The translations under genes were made by a program, and so were the position numbers. Below, one piece after another: positions 1-9,436 of a DNA stretch of 22,500 nucleotides (position 1 is the stretch's first letter; each line of letters starts with the position of its first letter). Source of the DNA: Prorocentrum cordatum (taxonomy: Eukaryota; Sar; Dinophyceae; Prorocentrales; Prorocentraceae); the NCBI GenBank assembly GCA_963575745.1, contig CAUYUJ010001727.1, forward strand, positions 70,250-92,749, given 5' to 3'. The notes beneath the pieces are model-generated. The model saw only the letters and a list, made by a program, of their open reading frames with translations, ran no database searches and was not told where the DNA came from.

Positions 1-1
1 G

Positions 2-62
<61 letters not shown>

Positions 63-226
63 ATCATCATCAGCAGCATCATCATCATCCTCATCCTCAT
101 CGTCATCGTCATCATCATCATCGTCATCATCAGCAGCATCAGCATCATCATCATCAGCAGACGCAGCAGCAGCATCATAATCATCATCATCAGCAGCAGC
201 AGCAGCCGCAGCAGCAGCAGCATCAT

Positions 227-273
<47 letters not shown>

Positions 274-402
274 GCATCAGCATCAGCATCAGCATCATCA
301 TCATCATCATCATCATCATCAGAATCATCATCGTCGTCATCAACATCATCATCAGCATCAGCATCCTCATCATCATCAGCAGCAGCAGCATCATCATCAT
401 CC
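1..402. repeat. CAT/CAG trinucleotide microsatellite
   Basis: Nearly the whole stretch is built from CAT triplets, with blocks of CAG (for example 190-220) and scattered CCT or CGT variants. The longest uninterrupted CAT runs are at 2-58 and about 231-272. Interruptions fall in phase with the triplet, as expected for an old, expanding and mutating microsatellite. Open frames through it are poly-His, poly-Ser or poly-Asp artefacts. Confidence 0.97.
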
Positions 403-413
403 TGGCAGGACTC

Positions 414-779
414 CTATCCATAACTTCTGGAGGTCAGGGAAAACGGCCGAAAGCAGGTGGCGGTTCTGAGTCGCACGGCGCGGCTCGAGGCAACAGCCCC
501 ACAGGCGCTGCAGAGCAGCATTGGCATACCCGTTGCTGTAACCGACGCGACGAGCAATTTGTGCCCACATCCCCTGGCTCCTGGGTCGCATCCAGGACAT
601 CTTGGAACGAACCTTACAGAGAGAAACGACGCGTGGTGGCCAGCAGCCGGGAACCCGATCTGTGGCACACCACACATATCCGGTCTCTCCCATCCCATAT
701 GAAGATCTCGGGCACCCTCGCTGTCGCGCTCTTGACACTCGGAGGCCCGGGATGCGCCGGAGAGGACCAAAGAGCTCAC
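414..779 (-). pseudogene. possible fragment of a Cys-motif protein
   Basis: A 121-codon frame ends with a CSACGA motif followed by a basic stretch and a further Cys (pattern C-x2-C-G, then about 16 residues to Cys). A second cluster, CPGC followed by GCGHK, lies just upstream. A CxxCG...R..L...C pattern of this kind recurs at the C-terminus of many uncharacterised dinoflagellate proteins, as I recall, but I cannot name a family. The rest of the frame has no recognisable domain and no clear start, so this may be an exon remnant or chance coding in GC-rich DNA. Confidence 0.25.
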
Positions 780-1331
780 GTGTGGGAGACCAGAGCTCCA
801 AGATGCTCAACATGGCCTGGCCTTGCCCCGACGACTCGCTCGACTCGCTCAACATGACTAGCTCGTCTACCACTCCAGATCCTGCTGAAGCCTGGAGCCT
901 GATGGCATAGGGGCTCGCGGCACGAATGCTGCCAGACCCCCCCGCCCAGCGGCCTTGCCTCCAGGGCGTCGTGAAGAAGAAAGCAGGCTTGCAGCAAGGG
1001 CAGCGCCCTTTGGGAGCAGACCAAAAACTGGCGGGGCGACAAAACGGCGAGACGGCACGTAGTCCTCCCCCTCCGCCCTCCTGCCTCATCCGCCGACCGC
1101 CGGGCAGGGCGAGACATGACTACCGCCCCGACTGGCTTGTGAGCTGAAGCCTCCAGCCCTGCGCCCCTGCCCCCCCCCGAAAACAGGGGGGGCCCAGACG
1201 ACGCTGCGGAGCTGGACGCTCCCCCCTGCCGAGCCAATCCGATCCGATCCTGCTTCGTCCCCTCCCCCTCCCATGATGGGCCTGCTTCCACCACCATCAC
1301 CACCACCACTAGAAGTTGGAGTAGGAGGGGG
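780..1331. other. no recognisable gene
   Basis: GC-rich sequence with short C-runs and no repeat unit or domain that I can identify. Open frames on both strands are short and give Pro/Arg/Gly-rich translations typical of GC-biased noncoding DNA. Confidence 0.6.
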
Positions 1332-1444
1332 TCCTCCTCCTCCTCCTCTTACTCCTCCTACCTCCTCCTCCTCCTCCTCCTCCTCCTCCTCCTCCTCCTC
1401 CTCCTCCTCCTCCTCCTCCTCCTCCTCCACTACTACTACTACTA

Positions 1445-1477
<33 letters not shown>

Positions 1478-1545
1478 CCTCCTCCTCCTCCTCCTCCTCC
1501 TCCTCCTCCTCCTCCTCCTCCTCGTCCTCCACCTCCTTCCCCCCT
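1332..1545. repeat. compound TCC / TAC / TCC microsatellite
   Basis: A TCC array (about 1332-1428) passes into an ACT/TAC array (about 1429-1473) and back into TCC (about 1474-1541). The array is strand-asymmetric: pyrimidine-rich on plus, GGA-rich on minus. Poly-Ser, poly-Glu and poly-Gly frames through it are artefacts. Confidence 0.97.
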
Positions 1546-2005
1546 CCAACTTCTGGTGGTGGTGGTGGAAAACAGGCCCAGTATCCCAAGGGAAAGCGTC
1601 CAGCCCGGGGGGGGGGAAGTGAGAGGGGGAGTCGGGGATCCTCTGACCCGGGCCAATCCGCACTGGGGTCAGTTGGGCCTTGCAGGATACTGCAGGATCA
1701 CGCAGGATCTGGCACACAAACCTGGGTCAGTGCAGCCCTGGCTCTGCAGGATCCTTCAAGGTCCAACGCTCTGACTGACCCCCGTTTGCACTGACTTCCC
1801 GGGCTCTTGCAGCCCCGGGGGAGGGCCTTCTCAAAGGCTCGGGCGTCCTCTGGCCTTCTGAGAAGTTTCCTGAGCTGTCCCCGAAAACACCGAAGGCTCA
1901 GAAGGCCGCAGGGGCTTCTGAGAAGCCCCGCCGCCTTCTGAGAAAGCCTCCTCCTGCTTTGTGTTGCATCTTCGGGGGACCTTGTCTGTCCTGTCGGGCC
2001 GCGAT
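1546..2005. other. no gene; short palindromic repeats
   Basis: No domain is recognisable. The stretch carries tandem-like CTGCAGGAT words (about 1680-1750) and several copies of the palindrome CTTCTGAGAAG (1855-1865, 1915-1925, and a variant at 1935-1945). The palindrome recurs near 7955. Confidence 0.6.
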
Positions 2006-2121
2006 CCGCATCGAATTCGTGTCGAATCCGTGCCGAACGCGTCGGATTTGTGTCGAGTCCGGGCCGAAACTGTGCCGACCCCGCGCCGACTCCACGTCGA
2101 ATCCGCGTCGAACCCACATCG
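2006..2121. repeat. 11-bp minisatellite (consensus near CGTGTCGAATC)
   Basis: About ten degenerate units with an 11-bp period follow one another. Clear units are CGTGTCGAATC, CGTGCCGAACG, TGTGCCGACCC, CGCGCCGACTC and CGCGTCGAACC. The CCGA/TCGA core is best conserved. Confidence 0.8.
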
Positions 2122-2199
2122 GAGTGCAGGAGAAGACTGCCACTTGCAGGACAGGAAAGGTCCCCCGAAGATGCCCCGCAACCTTCTCACAGCCCACGA

Positions 2200-2475
2200 C
2201 AACAATCACAACGATCACAACGATCAACGATCCTTATCGTTGATATTTACCGTTGAACGTTTTGGTTGATCGCTGATCGATCACAACGATCAGCGACCGC
2301 TGATCGTTATCGCTGATCGCTGTGAACGCTGTGATAGTTGCTGCCGTTGTTACCGTTGCTGTGGTGTGATCGTCGATCGGTGTGATCGCTGTGATCGCTG
2401 TTGTTGTCGCAGCTATCGTGATCGTTGGGATCGCTGGGATCGTTGGGATCGCTTGTGATCGTTGGGATCGCTCTG
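2200..2475. repeat. GATC-rich 9-bp tandem/inverted repeat
   Basis: The left part repeats ACAACGATC and the right part repeats GATCGTTGG or GATCGCTGT, so the two halves are inverted relative to each other. I count about 19 GATC tetramers in roughly 275 bp. Long stems could form in single-stranded DNA. No coding content is credible. Confidence 0.85.
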
Positions 2476-2678
2476 TCGCTGCCCTCGCTCGCCGCCGAAG
2501 AGAGGCGGCCCCTCCGGGCGCGGCGCAGAGGCCCCGGGGCGTTGGGGTCCGGCTCCGCCACGCCCGCGAAGAGGGCCCGGATGTGGCTGGCAAGGGCCAG
2601 CTGCCCCAGGGTCGCCTGCGGGCTGCGTCGGGGGTCTGCCGTGCACGGCTTCCCCCGGGGCCGTGGGCGACCCACCGA

Positions 2679-2826
2679 GGAGGAGGAGGAGGAGGAGGAG
2701 GAGGAGGAGGAGGAGGAGGAGAAGGAGGAGAAGGAGGAGGAGGAGGGAGGAGGAGGAGGAGGAGGAGGAGGAGGAGGAGGAGGAGGGAGGAGGAGGAGGA
2801 GGAGGAGGAGGAGGAGGAGGAGGAGG
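2679..2826. repeat. GGA/GAG trinucleotide microsatellite
   Basis: Almost uninterrupted GGA triplets with a few AAG substitutions and phase shifts. It is purine-rich on plus, opposite in strand polarity to most TCC arrays in the window. Confidence 0.97.
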
Positions 2827-3288
2827 GGTCGCCTAAGTCCTTCGGAGAAACCCTCCAGTCTACCGACGGCCCGTATCATAAGGATGCGCGATAATGGGGG
2901 AACGAAGAATGACACAAACATAAAAACTCGGAGGCCCGCGCGGACTTCTCGGATCGGCGCTGGACCCCCTCCCCAACGAAAAGGGTTCCTTCTTCAGCGG
3001 CCCGACCGTGCCTCGGGAAGCTCTGAGATCCGGCGGCTCTGGGGGATGCCTCGGGCGCCGCGGCCCTCCCAGAGCGCTCCAGAACGCCCTCAGAGCCTTC
3101 CATCGCGCTCCGCAGCGGAGTTATCCTCGCCCCAGCCCCGCCCCACAAGGGCAGCATCAGAGACGCCGGCCCCGCGCGAAGCGACAGGGCGGAGAAGTTC
3201 GAAAAACAGTAGCCACGCGGGCGCGTCTACACGGCCGAGCCCTCAAGGCCGCACGGGGGCCATCAGCAGCTGCTGGCCATAAGTCATG
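2827..3288. other. no recognisable gene
   Basis: GC-rich unique sequence between two microsatellites. Frames on both strands lack recognisable domains and run into the neighbouring simple repeats. Confidence 0.6.
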
Positions 3289-3360
3289 CGCACACACACA
3301 CACACGCTCACACACGCACACACACACACACACACGCTCACACACGCACACACACACACG

Positions 3361-3428
<68 letters not shown>

Positions 3429-3456
3429 CACACACACACACACACACGCGCGCGCG
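3289..3456. repeat. CA dinucleotide microsatellite
   Basis: A (CA)n array interrupted regularly by CGCT at about 3306, 3336, 3359 and 3425, ending in a short alternating CG run. Alternating purine-pyrimidine tracts such as (CA)n and (CG)n can adopt Z-DNA. His-Thr and Val-Cys frames through it are artefacts. Confidence 0.97.
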
Positions 3457-3529
3457 GCCCCAACGGCCCGCCAGCGGGCTGGGGCGAGACGAGCGCGGAG
3501 CCCGCGCGCGGTCCTTCGAGTGTTCGTCC

Positions 3530-3640
3530 TCCTTCCGCTCCTCCTCCGCCTCTTGCTGCTGCTCAAGCTCCTCCTCCTCCTCCTCCTCCTCCAACTCCTC
3601 CTCCTCCTCTTCCTCCTCTTCCTCCTCATCCTCTATCCCT
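3530..3640. repeat. TCC microsatellite, imperfect
   Basis: TCC triplets with frequent CTT and CTG interruptions. It directly precedes the about 80-bp repeat family that starts near 3651, an association repeated at 21655-21746. Confidence 0.92.
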
Positions 3641-3650
3641 CGTCCTCAAA

Positions 3651-4370
3651 GATGAAGTTTCCCTGTCGCACCAGCAGACGTGTCTTCAGGGCAGGCTGGT
3701 AGCACATTCGCCTGACACGCCCTCACGATGTGTGATCTCGCAGATTGACAGTGTCAACTATTGCGCTGATGAAGCGCATGTCGTGTTCCCCAAAACAAGA
3801 CGCACGCCGTGGCGCCGAGCACACTCGCCTAAAGAAAGCACGTACACGGATGAAGGGCGGACCGTTTCGAGCATGGGGCTCTCGCCTCGGCGGCGAGCAG
3901 TCTTCTTGAATAAATCCAGCTCTTACGCTGACGGAGCACAGGTCGTTTTCAGAATGGAACGCTCGCCTTGACGCCGCAAACGTCCGCTTGAAAGGCTTGC
4001 AACATGTGCGCGGATGGAAGGCGGCTCGTTGTCAAAGTCGAGCTCCCGCTCCAGATGTCCTGATACGCTACGACACGGAAACCTAAATCGTGCACCGGCT
4101 ACACAGATGGATGACGGATCCTTGCTGACAGGAAGCCATCACTTGACTTCCTCAAACCTGCGCAAAGCCTACACGGATGGAGGGCAGAGCCTCTTCAGCA
4201 CAGAACTGTCGCTGGGCACCTCCTTGCACTGCATGGCGTCGCACTGCTTATGACTCATGGCTGGAAGGACTCGAGGAAAACTGGATCCTTTGCAGCCATG
4301 GGGCCTCGCCTGAATGGCAAGCCTCACGGGGCGTTCCTCTGTCAAGGGCGGCGCCTCACGCCGTGGAGCG
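3651..4370. repeat. degenerate tandem repeat family, about 80-bp period
   Basis: Recurring words identify the units: an ACACGGATGGAGGGCGG-like word (near 3849, 3930, 4010, 4101, 4171), a TTTTCAAAATGG-like word, then GGCTCTCGCCT followed by a GCGCCG..CACACTCG-like word. Spacing is about 70-91 bp. The same words recur at 20960-21120 and 22035-22430, so this is a dispersed or satellite-like family. No coding frame is conserved between units. Confidence 0.7.
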
Positions 4371-4649
4371 AGATACCTGCAGGCACTTCTCAGGACGGCA
4401 TGGGACGGGGGGGCTGGCTTGCGGCATCGTTGAGGCATCCTGGGCTCACTCTGGTCCTCCTCCTGCCTCCTCGAAACCCTCGTGCGTCTACAACTACACA
4501 ACATAAATGATACTCTCCTCTGTCCCCTGACTCTGTCCGGATAGTTTCCCGTCCTCTCCGCGTACTGTTTTGTTTATACACAAGATTTCATTAGTTGGCT
4601 ATTCCTGTATGTTTTTTCAAAGTGGTCGTCTCCTGTTCGCCCAGCATGG

Positions 4650-4970
4650 TGCTCCCGCTGCAGCGCCGCCCTCATTTCCGCGCTTCGGTCATTCAAAATC
4701 GTGCTCCCACTGCAGCGCTGGCCTCGTTCCCGCGCCTCCAGTTGTTCCAAATCATGTCCCCGCAGCAGCACTGGCGTGTTCTGTCCTTCCAAGTAGCGCT
4801 GTCGCTGTAGCTCTGGCCTGGTTCCAGTGCTTCGGTCCTTCCAAATCGTGTTCCCAATGCAGCGGTGGCCTCATTCACGTTTTCGGTCATGGCCTCGTTC
4901 CCGCGCTCCAGTCCTTCTAAATCGTGCTCCCGCTGCAGCGCTGGTCTCACTTCCATCGGTCCTGGCCTCC
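4650..4970. repeat. about 52-bp minisatellite
   Basis: About six degenerate units start with a TGCTCCCGCTGCAGCGCTGG-like block and end with TCCAAATCG (unit ends near 4702, 4755, 4849, 4923). Individual units vary from about 40 to 75 bp by internal deletion or duplication. Confidence 0.8.
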
Positions 4971-4975
4971 GTCGG

Positions 4976-5145
4976 TTCAATGCCACGGCATGCAATGCGA
5001 TGCTGTGTTGTGCACCGCTGTGCGATGCCATGCTTTGCGTTGCTATGCTTTGTGATGCAATGCTTCACTACGCAATGCCCCGCCATGCTATGACATGCTA
5101 TGCTGTGTTCTACCGTGCTCTTCTACGCCATGCTTTTCCATCCAT
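4976..5145. repeat. ATGCT-like degenerate minisatellite
   Basis: Short words of the type GCAATGC, GCGATGC, GCTATGC and CCATGCT repeat every 5-10 bp throughout. No gene is supported. Confidence 0.75.
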
Positions 5146-5274
5146 CGCGTAACCTCTTGGGATCATTGCCCTGCTTGACATCCGACTGTGCGAATAGATA
5201 GAAGATCTACGCCATGGTAAGGGAAGGGAGGGAGGGGTAGGACGTCAGAAGTAACGCTAGCGCACCTAGCTTGC

Positions 5275-5446
5275 CCCCTCCTCCTCCTCCTCCTCCTCCT
5301 ACTCCTCCTCCTCCTCCTCCTCCTCCTCCTTCTCCTCCTCCTCCTCCTCCTTCTCCTCCTCCCACTACTCCTCCTCCTCTTCCTCCTCCTCCTCCCCCTC
5401 CTCCTCCTCCTCCTCCTCCTCCTCCTCCTCCTCCTCCTCCTCCCCG
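5275..5446. repeat. TCC trinucleotide microsatellite
   Basis: Long TCC array with occasional ACT, TTC and CCC interruptions. Poly-Pro and poly-Glu frames through it are artefacts. Confidence 0.97.
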
Positions 5447-7148
5447 TCCTCAGTGCAAAGCCAGAGAGCAAGGATACACGGCAAGCGGTTGGCGCATTGA
5501 ATCTGAGTTGGCGCATGCAGAACTACTCGATTGATGTCGGGTTGGTGTCGGGCCATTGCTTCCAAGATCGTCCTCTGCAGATGGTGGTACATGGATACCA
5601 TGGCTCCCAGTGAATGAGCATATCGCTCCGCTTCACGAGGCCTAAGTTGATTGTGCGGGTAACGTTTCTTCTTTTTGTGCGCGCATTTGCATTGCCACTC
5701 AATCCTGGATCAAAGAGGCCTCGCCATTCTGCCAGGCGAGCATCGAAGACAATTGAACGCTAACCTATTGATTTAATTCGTGCATTTCCTCTTGCTGGCT
5801 TTGACTATGTGAAATATTCGGCATCCAGCGCCTCCAAATTCTGGAAGAAACGACGAGCCTCTGCCAAAACAGTCCAACATGGCATACCGCAAAGCGCTGT
5901 CGAACTTACGGTATGGTCTTACGACAGAGCACGGAAAAGCGTGTGATCGACATCCGATTGGTCAATCCTGCTCTGCGATAACGTGCAAACTTGTATACAC
6001 GTCAGAAATATGCCGCCGATTCCGGCGATAGGATAGTCTGCGCTTAAGAATCGTCGACAGCAACAGAACACCCATCGACATATATATAGATCATCCAGGT
6101 TTGGGCTTTTCTTTAGGCACTCGCAATCCGTACTGGACAGCATTTACTTGTAAATGACTCGGCGTGGCAGTGATGGACCGCTGGAAGACTGGGGAAGACC
6201 TCCTTAGCAACCAGTGCTGCAGCACTGCGACCCAGAAAACGGTCTGCGCTCGTATCCGCGGCTGATGTGACTCCACCAGCGACTGGAGACCCTATGCTTG
6301 AAAGGCGCGGCTGACTGGAGGCGTAGTGATCCACCCGTCGAGTGGAGCAGCAGCTGGAAAGGGGGAGGAAGAATAAGAAGGGAGAAAGAAGCAGGGACAG
6401 AAAGAGGGCTCTCTTGCTTTAACGTGGCAACCTCTGGGTGCACACAATTAGCGCTGACACTACTTTAGCTGGTGGGATCTCCTGTCCGCTTGAGCCGCAG
6501 ACGGCAGCGGTGCACGAGCGATCTACGGTCAAAATGCAGTGGCAGCAAAGATGAGGCGACAATGAAAATGCCGCAGGTCCCCAGGGGCATCCAAGAAGGC
6601 CCCTTACGTCTTAAGCAACAGAATGAACCTTCCAAGAACATACATCATAAATCCTCGATCTCCGATCGAAAAACCTGATCGGAGCCCCCCCTGAAGTCCA
6701 ACCCCACAAGCTTCTCCAGCTGCGTCCAGCCGCGTCGACGAGAACCTCTGGAGACGCCCGAAAGCCTCCGAGACACCGACACCAGCGAATCTCGATCTTC
6801 GAGCCCTCGGTCCTTCCGCCCACACCCCCTCTTGGAGCAATGCCAAGGAGGGTCATCAATAGGGGGTCGTGGCCTCCTCGAGAAAACGCCATCTCCCCGA
6901 GGAAGCCGGCCCCCAAGAACGCTCCAGAGCCTTCCCTAACGACCCCGCACGTCCAACAGACACTCCTCCAGCTCCGACCCTGAAGCTTCGATTCCCAGGA
7001 GGAGCTGGGGACACGCCCGGTGGTGACACCCCTCGGCACTGCCCGAACCCAGACCCCCGACGTCATGATTTTGTTCACGTAACGTCGACCCCCAGGGGTT
7101 TCGACCCACTCCCCGGACCCAGTCCCCGGTCCCGAGGCCCGGTAAGGG
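5447..7148. other. no recognisable gene in 1.7 kb
   Basis: Lower-GC and mixed sequence without tandem structure that I can see. Open frames are all under about 160 codons, start at arbitrary positions and show no domain. A short AT-rich motif (TATATATAGA) lies at 6080-6089 with nothing recognisable downstream. Confidence 0.6.
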
Positions 7149-7290
7149 CCCCCAAAGGCCGAAAACTGTAGAAAACCTCCCGTCGTGATCTTTTGTTATT
7201 GCTCGAGGGGCGTTGGGGTCCCCAGAGGCCGAAAAAATGACGAAAACACGCCTCCCGTCGTGGTTTCTTCGTGGCCCGAGGGGGGTCTGG
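7149..7290. repeat. two imperfect copies of a unit of about 70 bp
   Basis: The block AGGCCGAAAA ... GAAAAC ... CTCCCGTCGTG ... TTTTGTT/TTTCTTCGT ... CGAGGGG occurs twice, near 7154-7209 and 7226-7284. A more diverged copy may lie just upstream (7060-7110). Confidence 0.65.
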
Positions 7291-7839
7291 GCCGCCCCCC
7301 AACTCCGCGCGGCGGCGTCGCGTTGGACTCGGTGTAGTTCTTCAGGTCCGCGGTGCACGCGCCGAGGGACGAGGCCAGCTCGGGGTTGCCCTTCAGGTCC
7401 GGGCCCTGCACCTCGCGGGGGCGAGGGCTCGGCCACGGCTGCGGCCAGGTCGGGCGTGTCCTCCTACAGGCGGATCGTGGACGAAGAAAAACAAAGAATG
7501 TCAACACTACTCCAAAATGGGCAAAAACAGTCGAAACGTCGTCCCCTGGCTATTTTCTGACTATTTCTGAACATTCCTCCTATATTCCTCCTGTAGCGGG
7601 ACGTGTCCGACTTAAGACTACCGTGGAGGCCCGACCACAAGAAACCTCCCACAAGAAACCGAACCCTGAGATCCCAAGGAGTCCATGGAATTTTGCTGCG
7701 GGAACGTCTCGCTTTCCACAGCGAAACCAGGGTGTTTCTTGGCATGGGTCCCCACTGCAAGATGGCGTCAAGCCGATTATCGCCGAGAGCGAGAGGTGGA
7801 CCAGAGTAGGCGGCGAGCGAGGGGGGGAAAGTGAGGAGG
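7291..7839. other. no gene called; weak minus-strand coding look near 7300-7470
   Basis: One minus frame reads sensibly for about 40 codons (containing DLKGNPELASSLGACTADLK). It continues into repeat-derived sequence and has no recognised domain. It could be an exon remnant, but I cannot support a gene. Confidence 0.4.
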
Positions 7840-8275
7840 AGAAGGCCTTCTCAGGAGGCGTCGGGGCTTCTCGGAGGCCCTCGCGCCTGAGAAGTCTCCC
7901 GCGTCTCCGGGAGAGGCTCAGAAAACTGCCCGGAGGGCCGGGGGGCTCCCGAGCCTTCTGAGAAGACCCGCCCCTTCTCACTTCCCCCCCCCCCGCTCGC
8001 CCACCGACAGGGGCACTCTGCCCTCCAGAGCCCTCCGGGAGCCCTGCGGGGGCCCTCCAGAGGCCCCTGGGCGGCCTCGAGCTGGCCTCCAGAGGCCCCC
8101 GGGCCGCCCCCGGGGAACCTCCTCCTCGAGGCCCTCGGGCGCGGCCCGAGGCCCGCGGGCGCCGTCGGAGGCCTTCGGACGTCTTCGGAGGCACCTGCGA
8201 AGCTTCGGAGGCATCTCGACGCCTGCGGAGGCCACCCCGCTCGAAGGGGCTCGCGGACCGGGCCTGCCCAGGAAG
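7840..8275. repeat. GGCCTC/GGAGGCC-rich low-complexity tract
   Basis: Dense GAGGCC, CCAGAGGCC and TCGGAGGC words without a fixed period. It includes a CTTCTGAGAAG palindrome at 7955-7965 shared with 1855-1925. The long minus-strand open frame through this tract is low-complexity. Confidence 0.6.
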
Positions 8276-8289
8276 TCGGCCAAATCTCA

Positions 8290-8478
8290 GGAGTCGTCCT
8301 CCTCCCCCCTACTTTGTCCTCAGCCTCCGGCTTCTCTTTTTCTTAGTCTTAGCGTCACTATTGCGCGTCTTATTACTCTCATTGGTATCATGATTTGTAC
8401 GCTTACTCGTATCACTCTTCTTCATACTAGTTTGAGTAGTATTATTGTTAGTCGTAATATTAGTATTATGATTCGTAT
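8290..8478. repeat. AT-rich degenerate ATT/GTA tract, left flank of the element
   Basis: Composition changes abruptly to repeated TTAGT, ATTATT and CGTATCA words. The same composition resumes at 20179 on the other side of the retrotransposon, so the two are likely halves of one pre-insertion tract. Confidence 0.75.
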
Positions 8479-8718
8479 CATCTTTGGGTTGTGGTGGAGC
8501 CTCTCGGGAAGTCCGGCGGTAGTCGAAAGACTTGGAATAACTAGCGCGCATTCCCGTCGGACTCGTGACACTCGGGGCGACCAGTTGGGTGATTAAGGTG
8601 ATGGTCGAGCTTGAACTTTGGAACATCGCCGCCCGATCCCGTCACTGGGACCCTGGGCGGCGAACAGGAAGACCGCGAATGAAGCATCGACTTCACCGTG
8701 CTTACTCCCATCTCCCCC
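8479..8718 (-). repeat. terminal split direct repeat B2
   Basis: The 240-bp sequence matches B1 (9435-9674) with no indels and three mismatches (8490, and two near 8661 and 8671). Its outer end reads CATCTTTGGG on plus and abuts AT-rich flank. This is the 3' terminus of the minus-strand element. Confidence 0.95.
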
Positions 8719-9117
8719 CGTAGAAAGGTGTCGGGGACGGTCAGTCGTGCTCGTTCGCTCCTGTCTTCCTTGTCCGGGACAAATGTCCCAGAATTGCTGC
8801 GCACGGAAGAATCAATGACTCAGACCTGTCTTGGGCGCGATGCGGCGCACACCAAGTGGAACGCGGCATCCACAGGCATTCGCTGGCACGCCGCATGCGC
8901 CCAATATGGCCCCAAGCCACTGCCGCGTCGCAGCGCCGCGTTGCGGCTCGACCAGGACACGCGCCCAGCCTATAGCCGATTAGGAGGCCCAGGGCCTCCG
9001 TGGACCAGGTGCGGGCACTACCATGACACCTCTAGTCCTTCCAAACGCACGGCGCATTCGCCAATGCCTGTCTCTGCAAAGCTGTCTCTGCCTCTCGGGC
9101 GGGAGGGAGCCTGCGGG
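8719..9117 (-). other. unique block between A2 and B2 (3' noncoding region of the element)
   Basis: This 399-bp stretch occurs once and has no recognised domain. It holds a small perfect hairpin (GGGACA / TGTCCC, 8776-8789). Its border with A2, read on minus, is a pyrimidine tract ending TTTTCCCGCAG followed by G, which resembles a 3' splice site. It is probably transcribed as the 3' region of the genomic RNA. Confidence 0.6.
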
Positions 9118-9436
9118 AAAAGAGAACCTGGCAGAGCCAAACGGCGACTCGGGCAAGCAAACATGCAATATGCATCCTCGATGTCTGCTGCTTGCACTCT
9201 TCCTGGCCGTTCCACTGCTGCATCGTGCCACATGCCTCGCTCGCAAGCCCCGCTGGAAGCCTAAAGGGGTATTCCGTGACAGACCACCGCGCGATGCTAT
9301 CTACACCACCTGGCTCAATGAGGCAGCCGCGCGCCCTGCAACCCGGCCTCTGGCCGAGAAGCCGAACCCCGAACTCCACCCCCCAAAGACGTCCGCGGCT
9401 GGCGCAGCCCCCCTTTCACCTGAAGCCGCAAAAGCA
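9118..9436 (-). repeat. internal split direct repeat A2
   Basis: The 319-bp copy is identical to A1 (19860-20178) except for one C/T difference near 9412. It joins B1 directly, and the two share the CA at 9435-9436. This B1-A2 junction equals the sequence made by joining B2 to A1 in a circular intermediate. Confidence 0.95.

Noticed and set aside
1-402. CRISPR-like array of short direct repeats
   Set aside because: The repeats are continuous triplets without spacers; eukaryotic microsatellite.
1273-1794. Long plus-strand frame rich in Ser and Tyr
   Set aside because: It is the translation of TCC and TAC microsatellites; the non-repeat ends have no domain.
2425-3655. Long overlapping frames through the GGA and CA arrays
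   Set aside because: Length comes from simple repeats that lack stops in several frames; no conserved domain is present outside the repeats.
8471-8478. ATTCGTAT next to the left end and again at 20184-20191 as a target-site duplication
   Set aside because: The right copy is not adjacent to the element end, and the flank is an ATT-rich repeat where such words recur; recombinase elements normally make no duplication.
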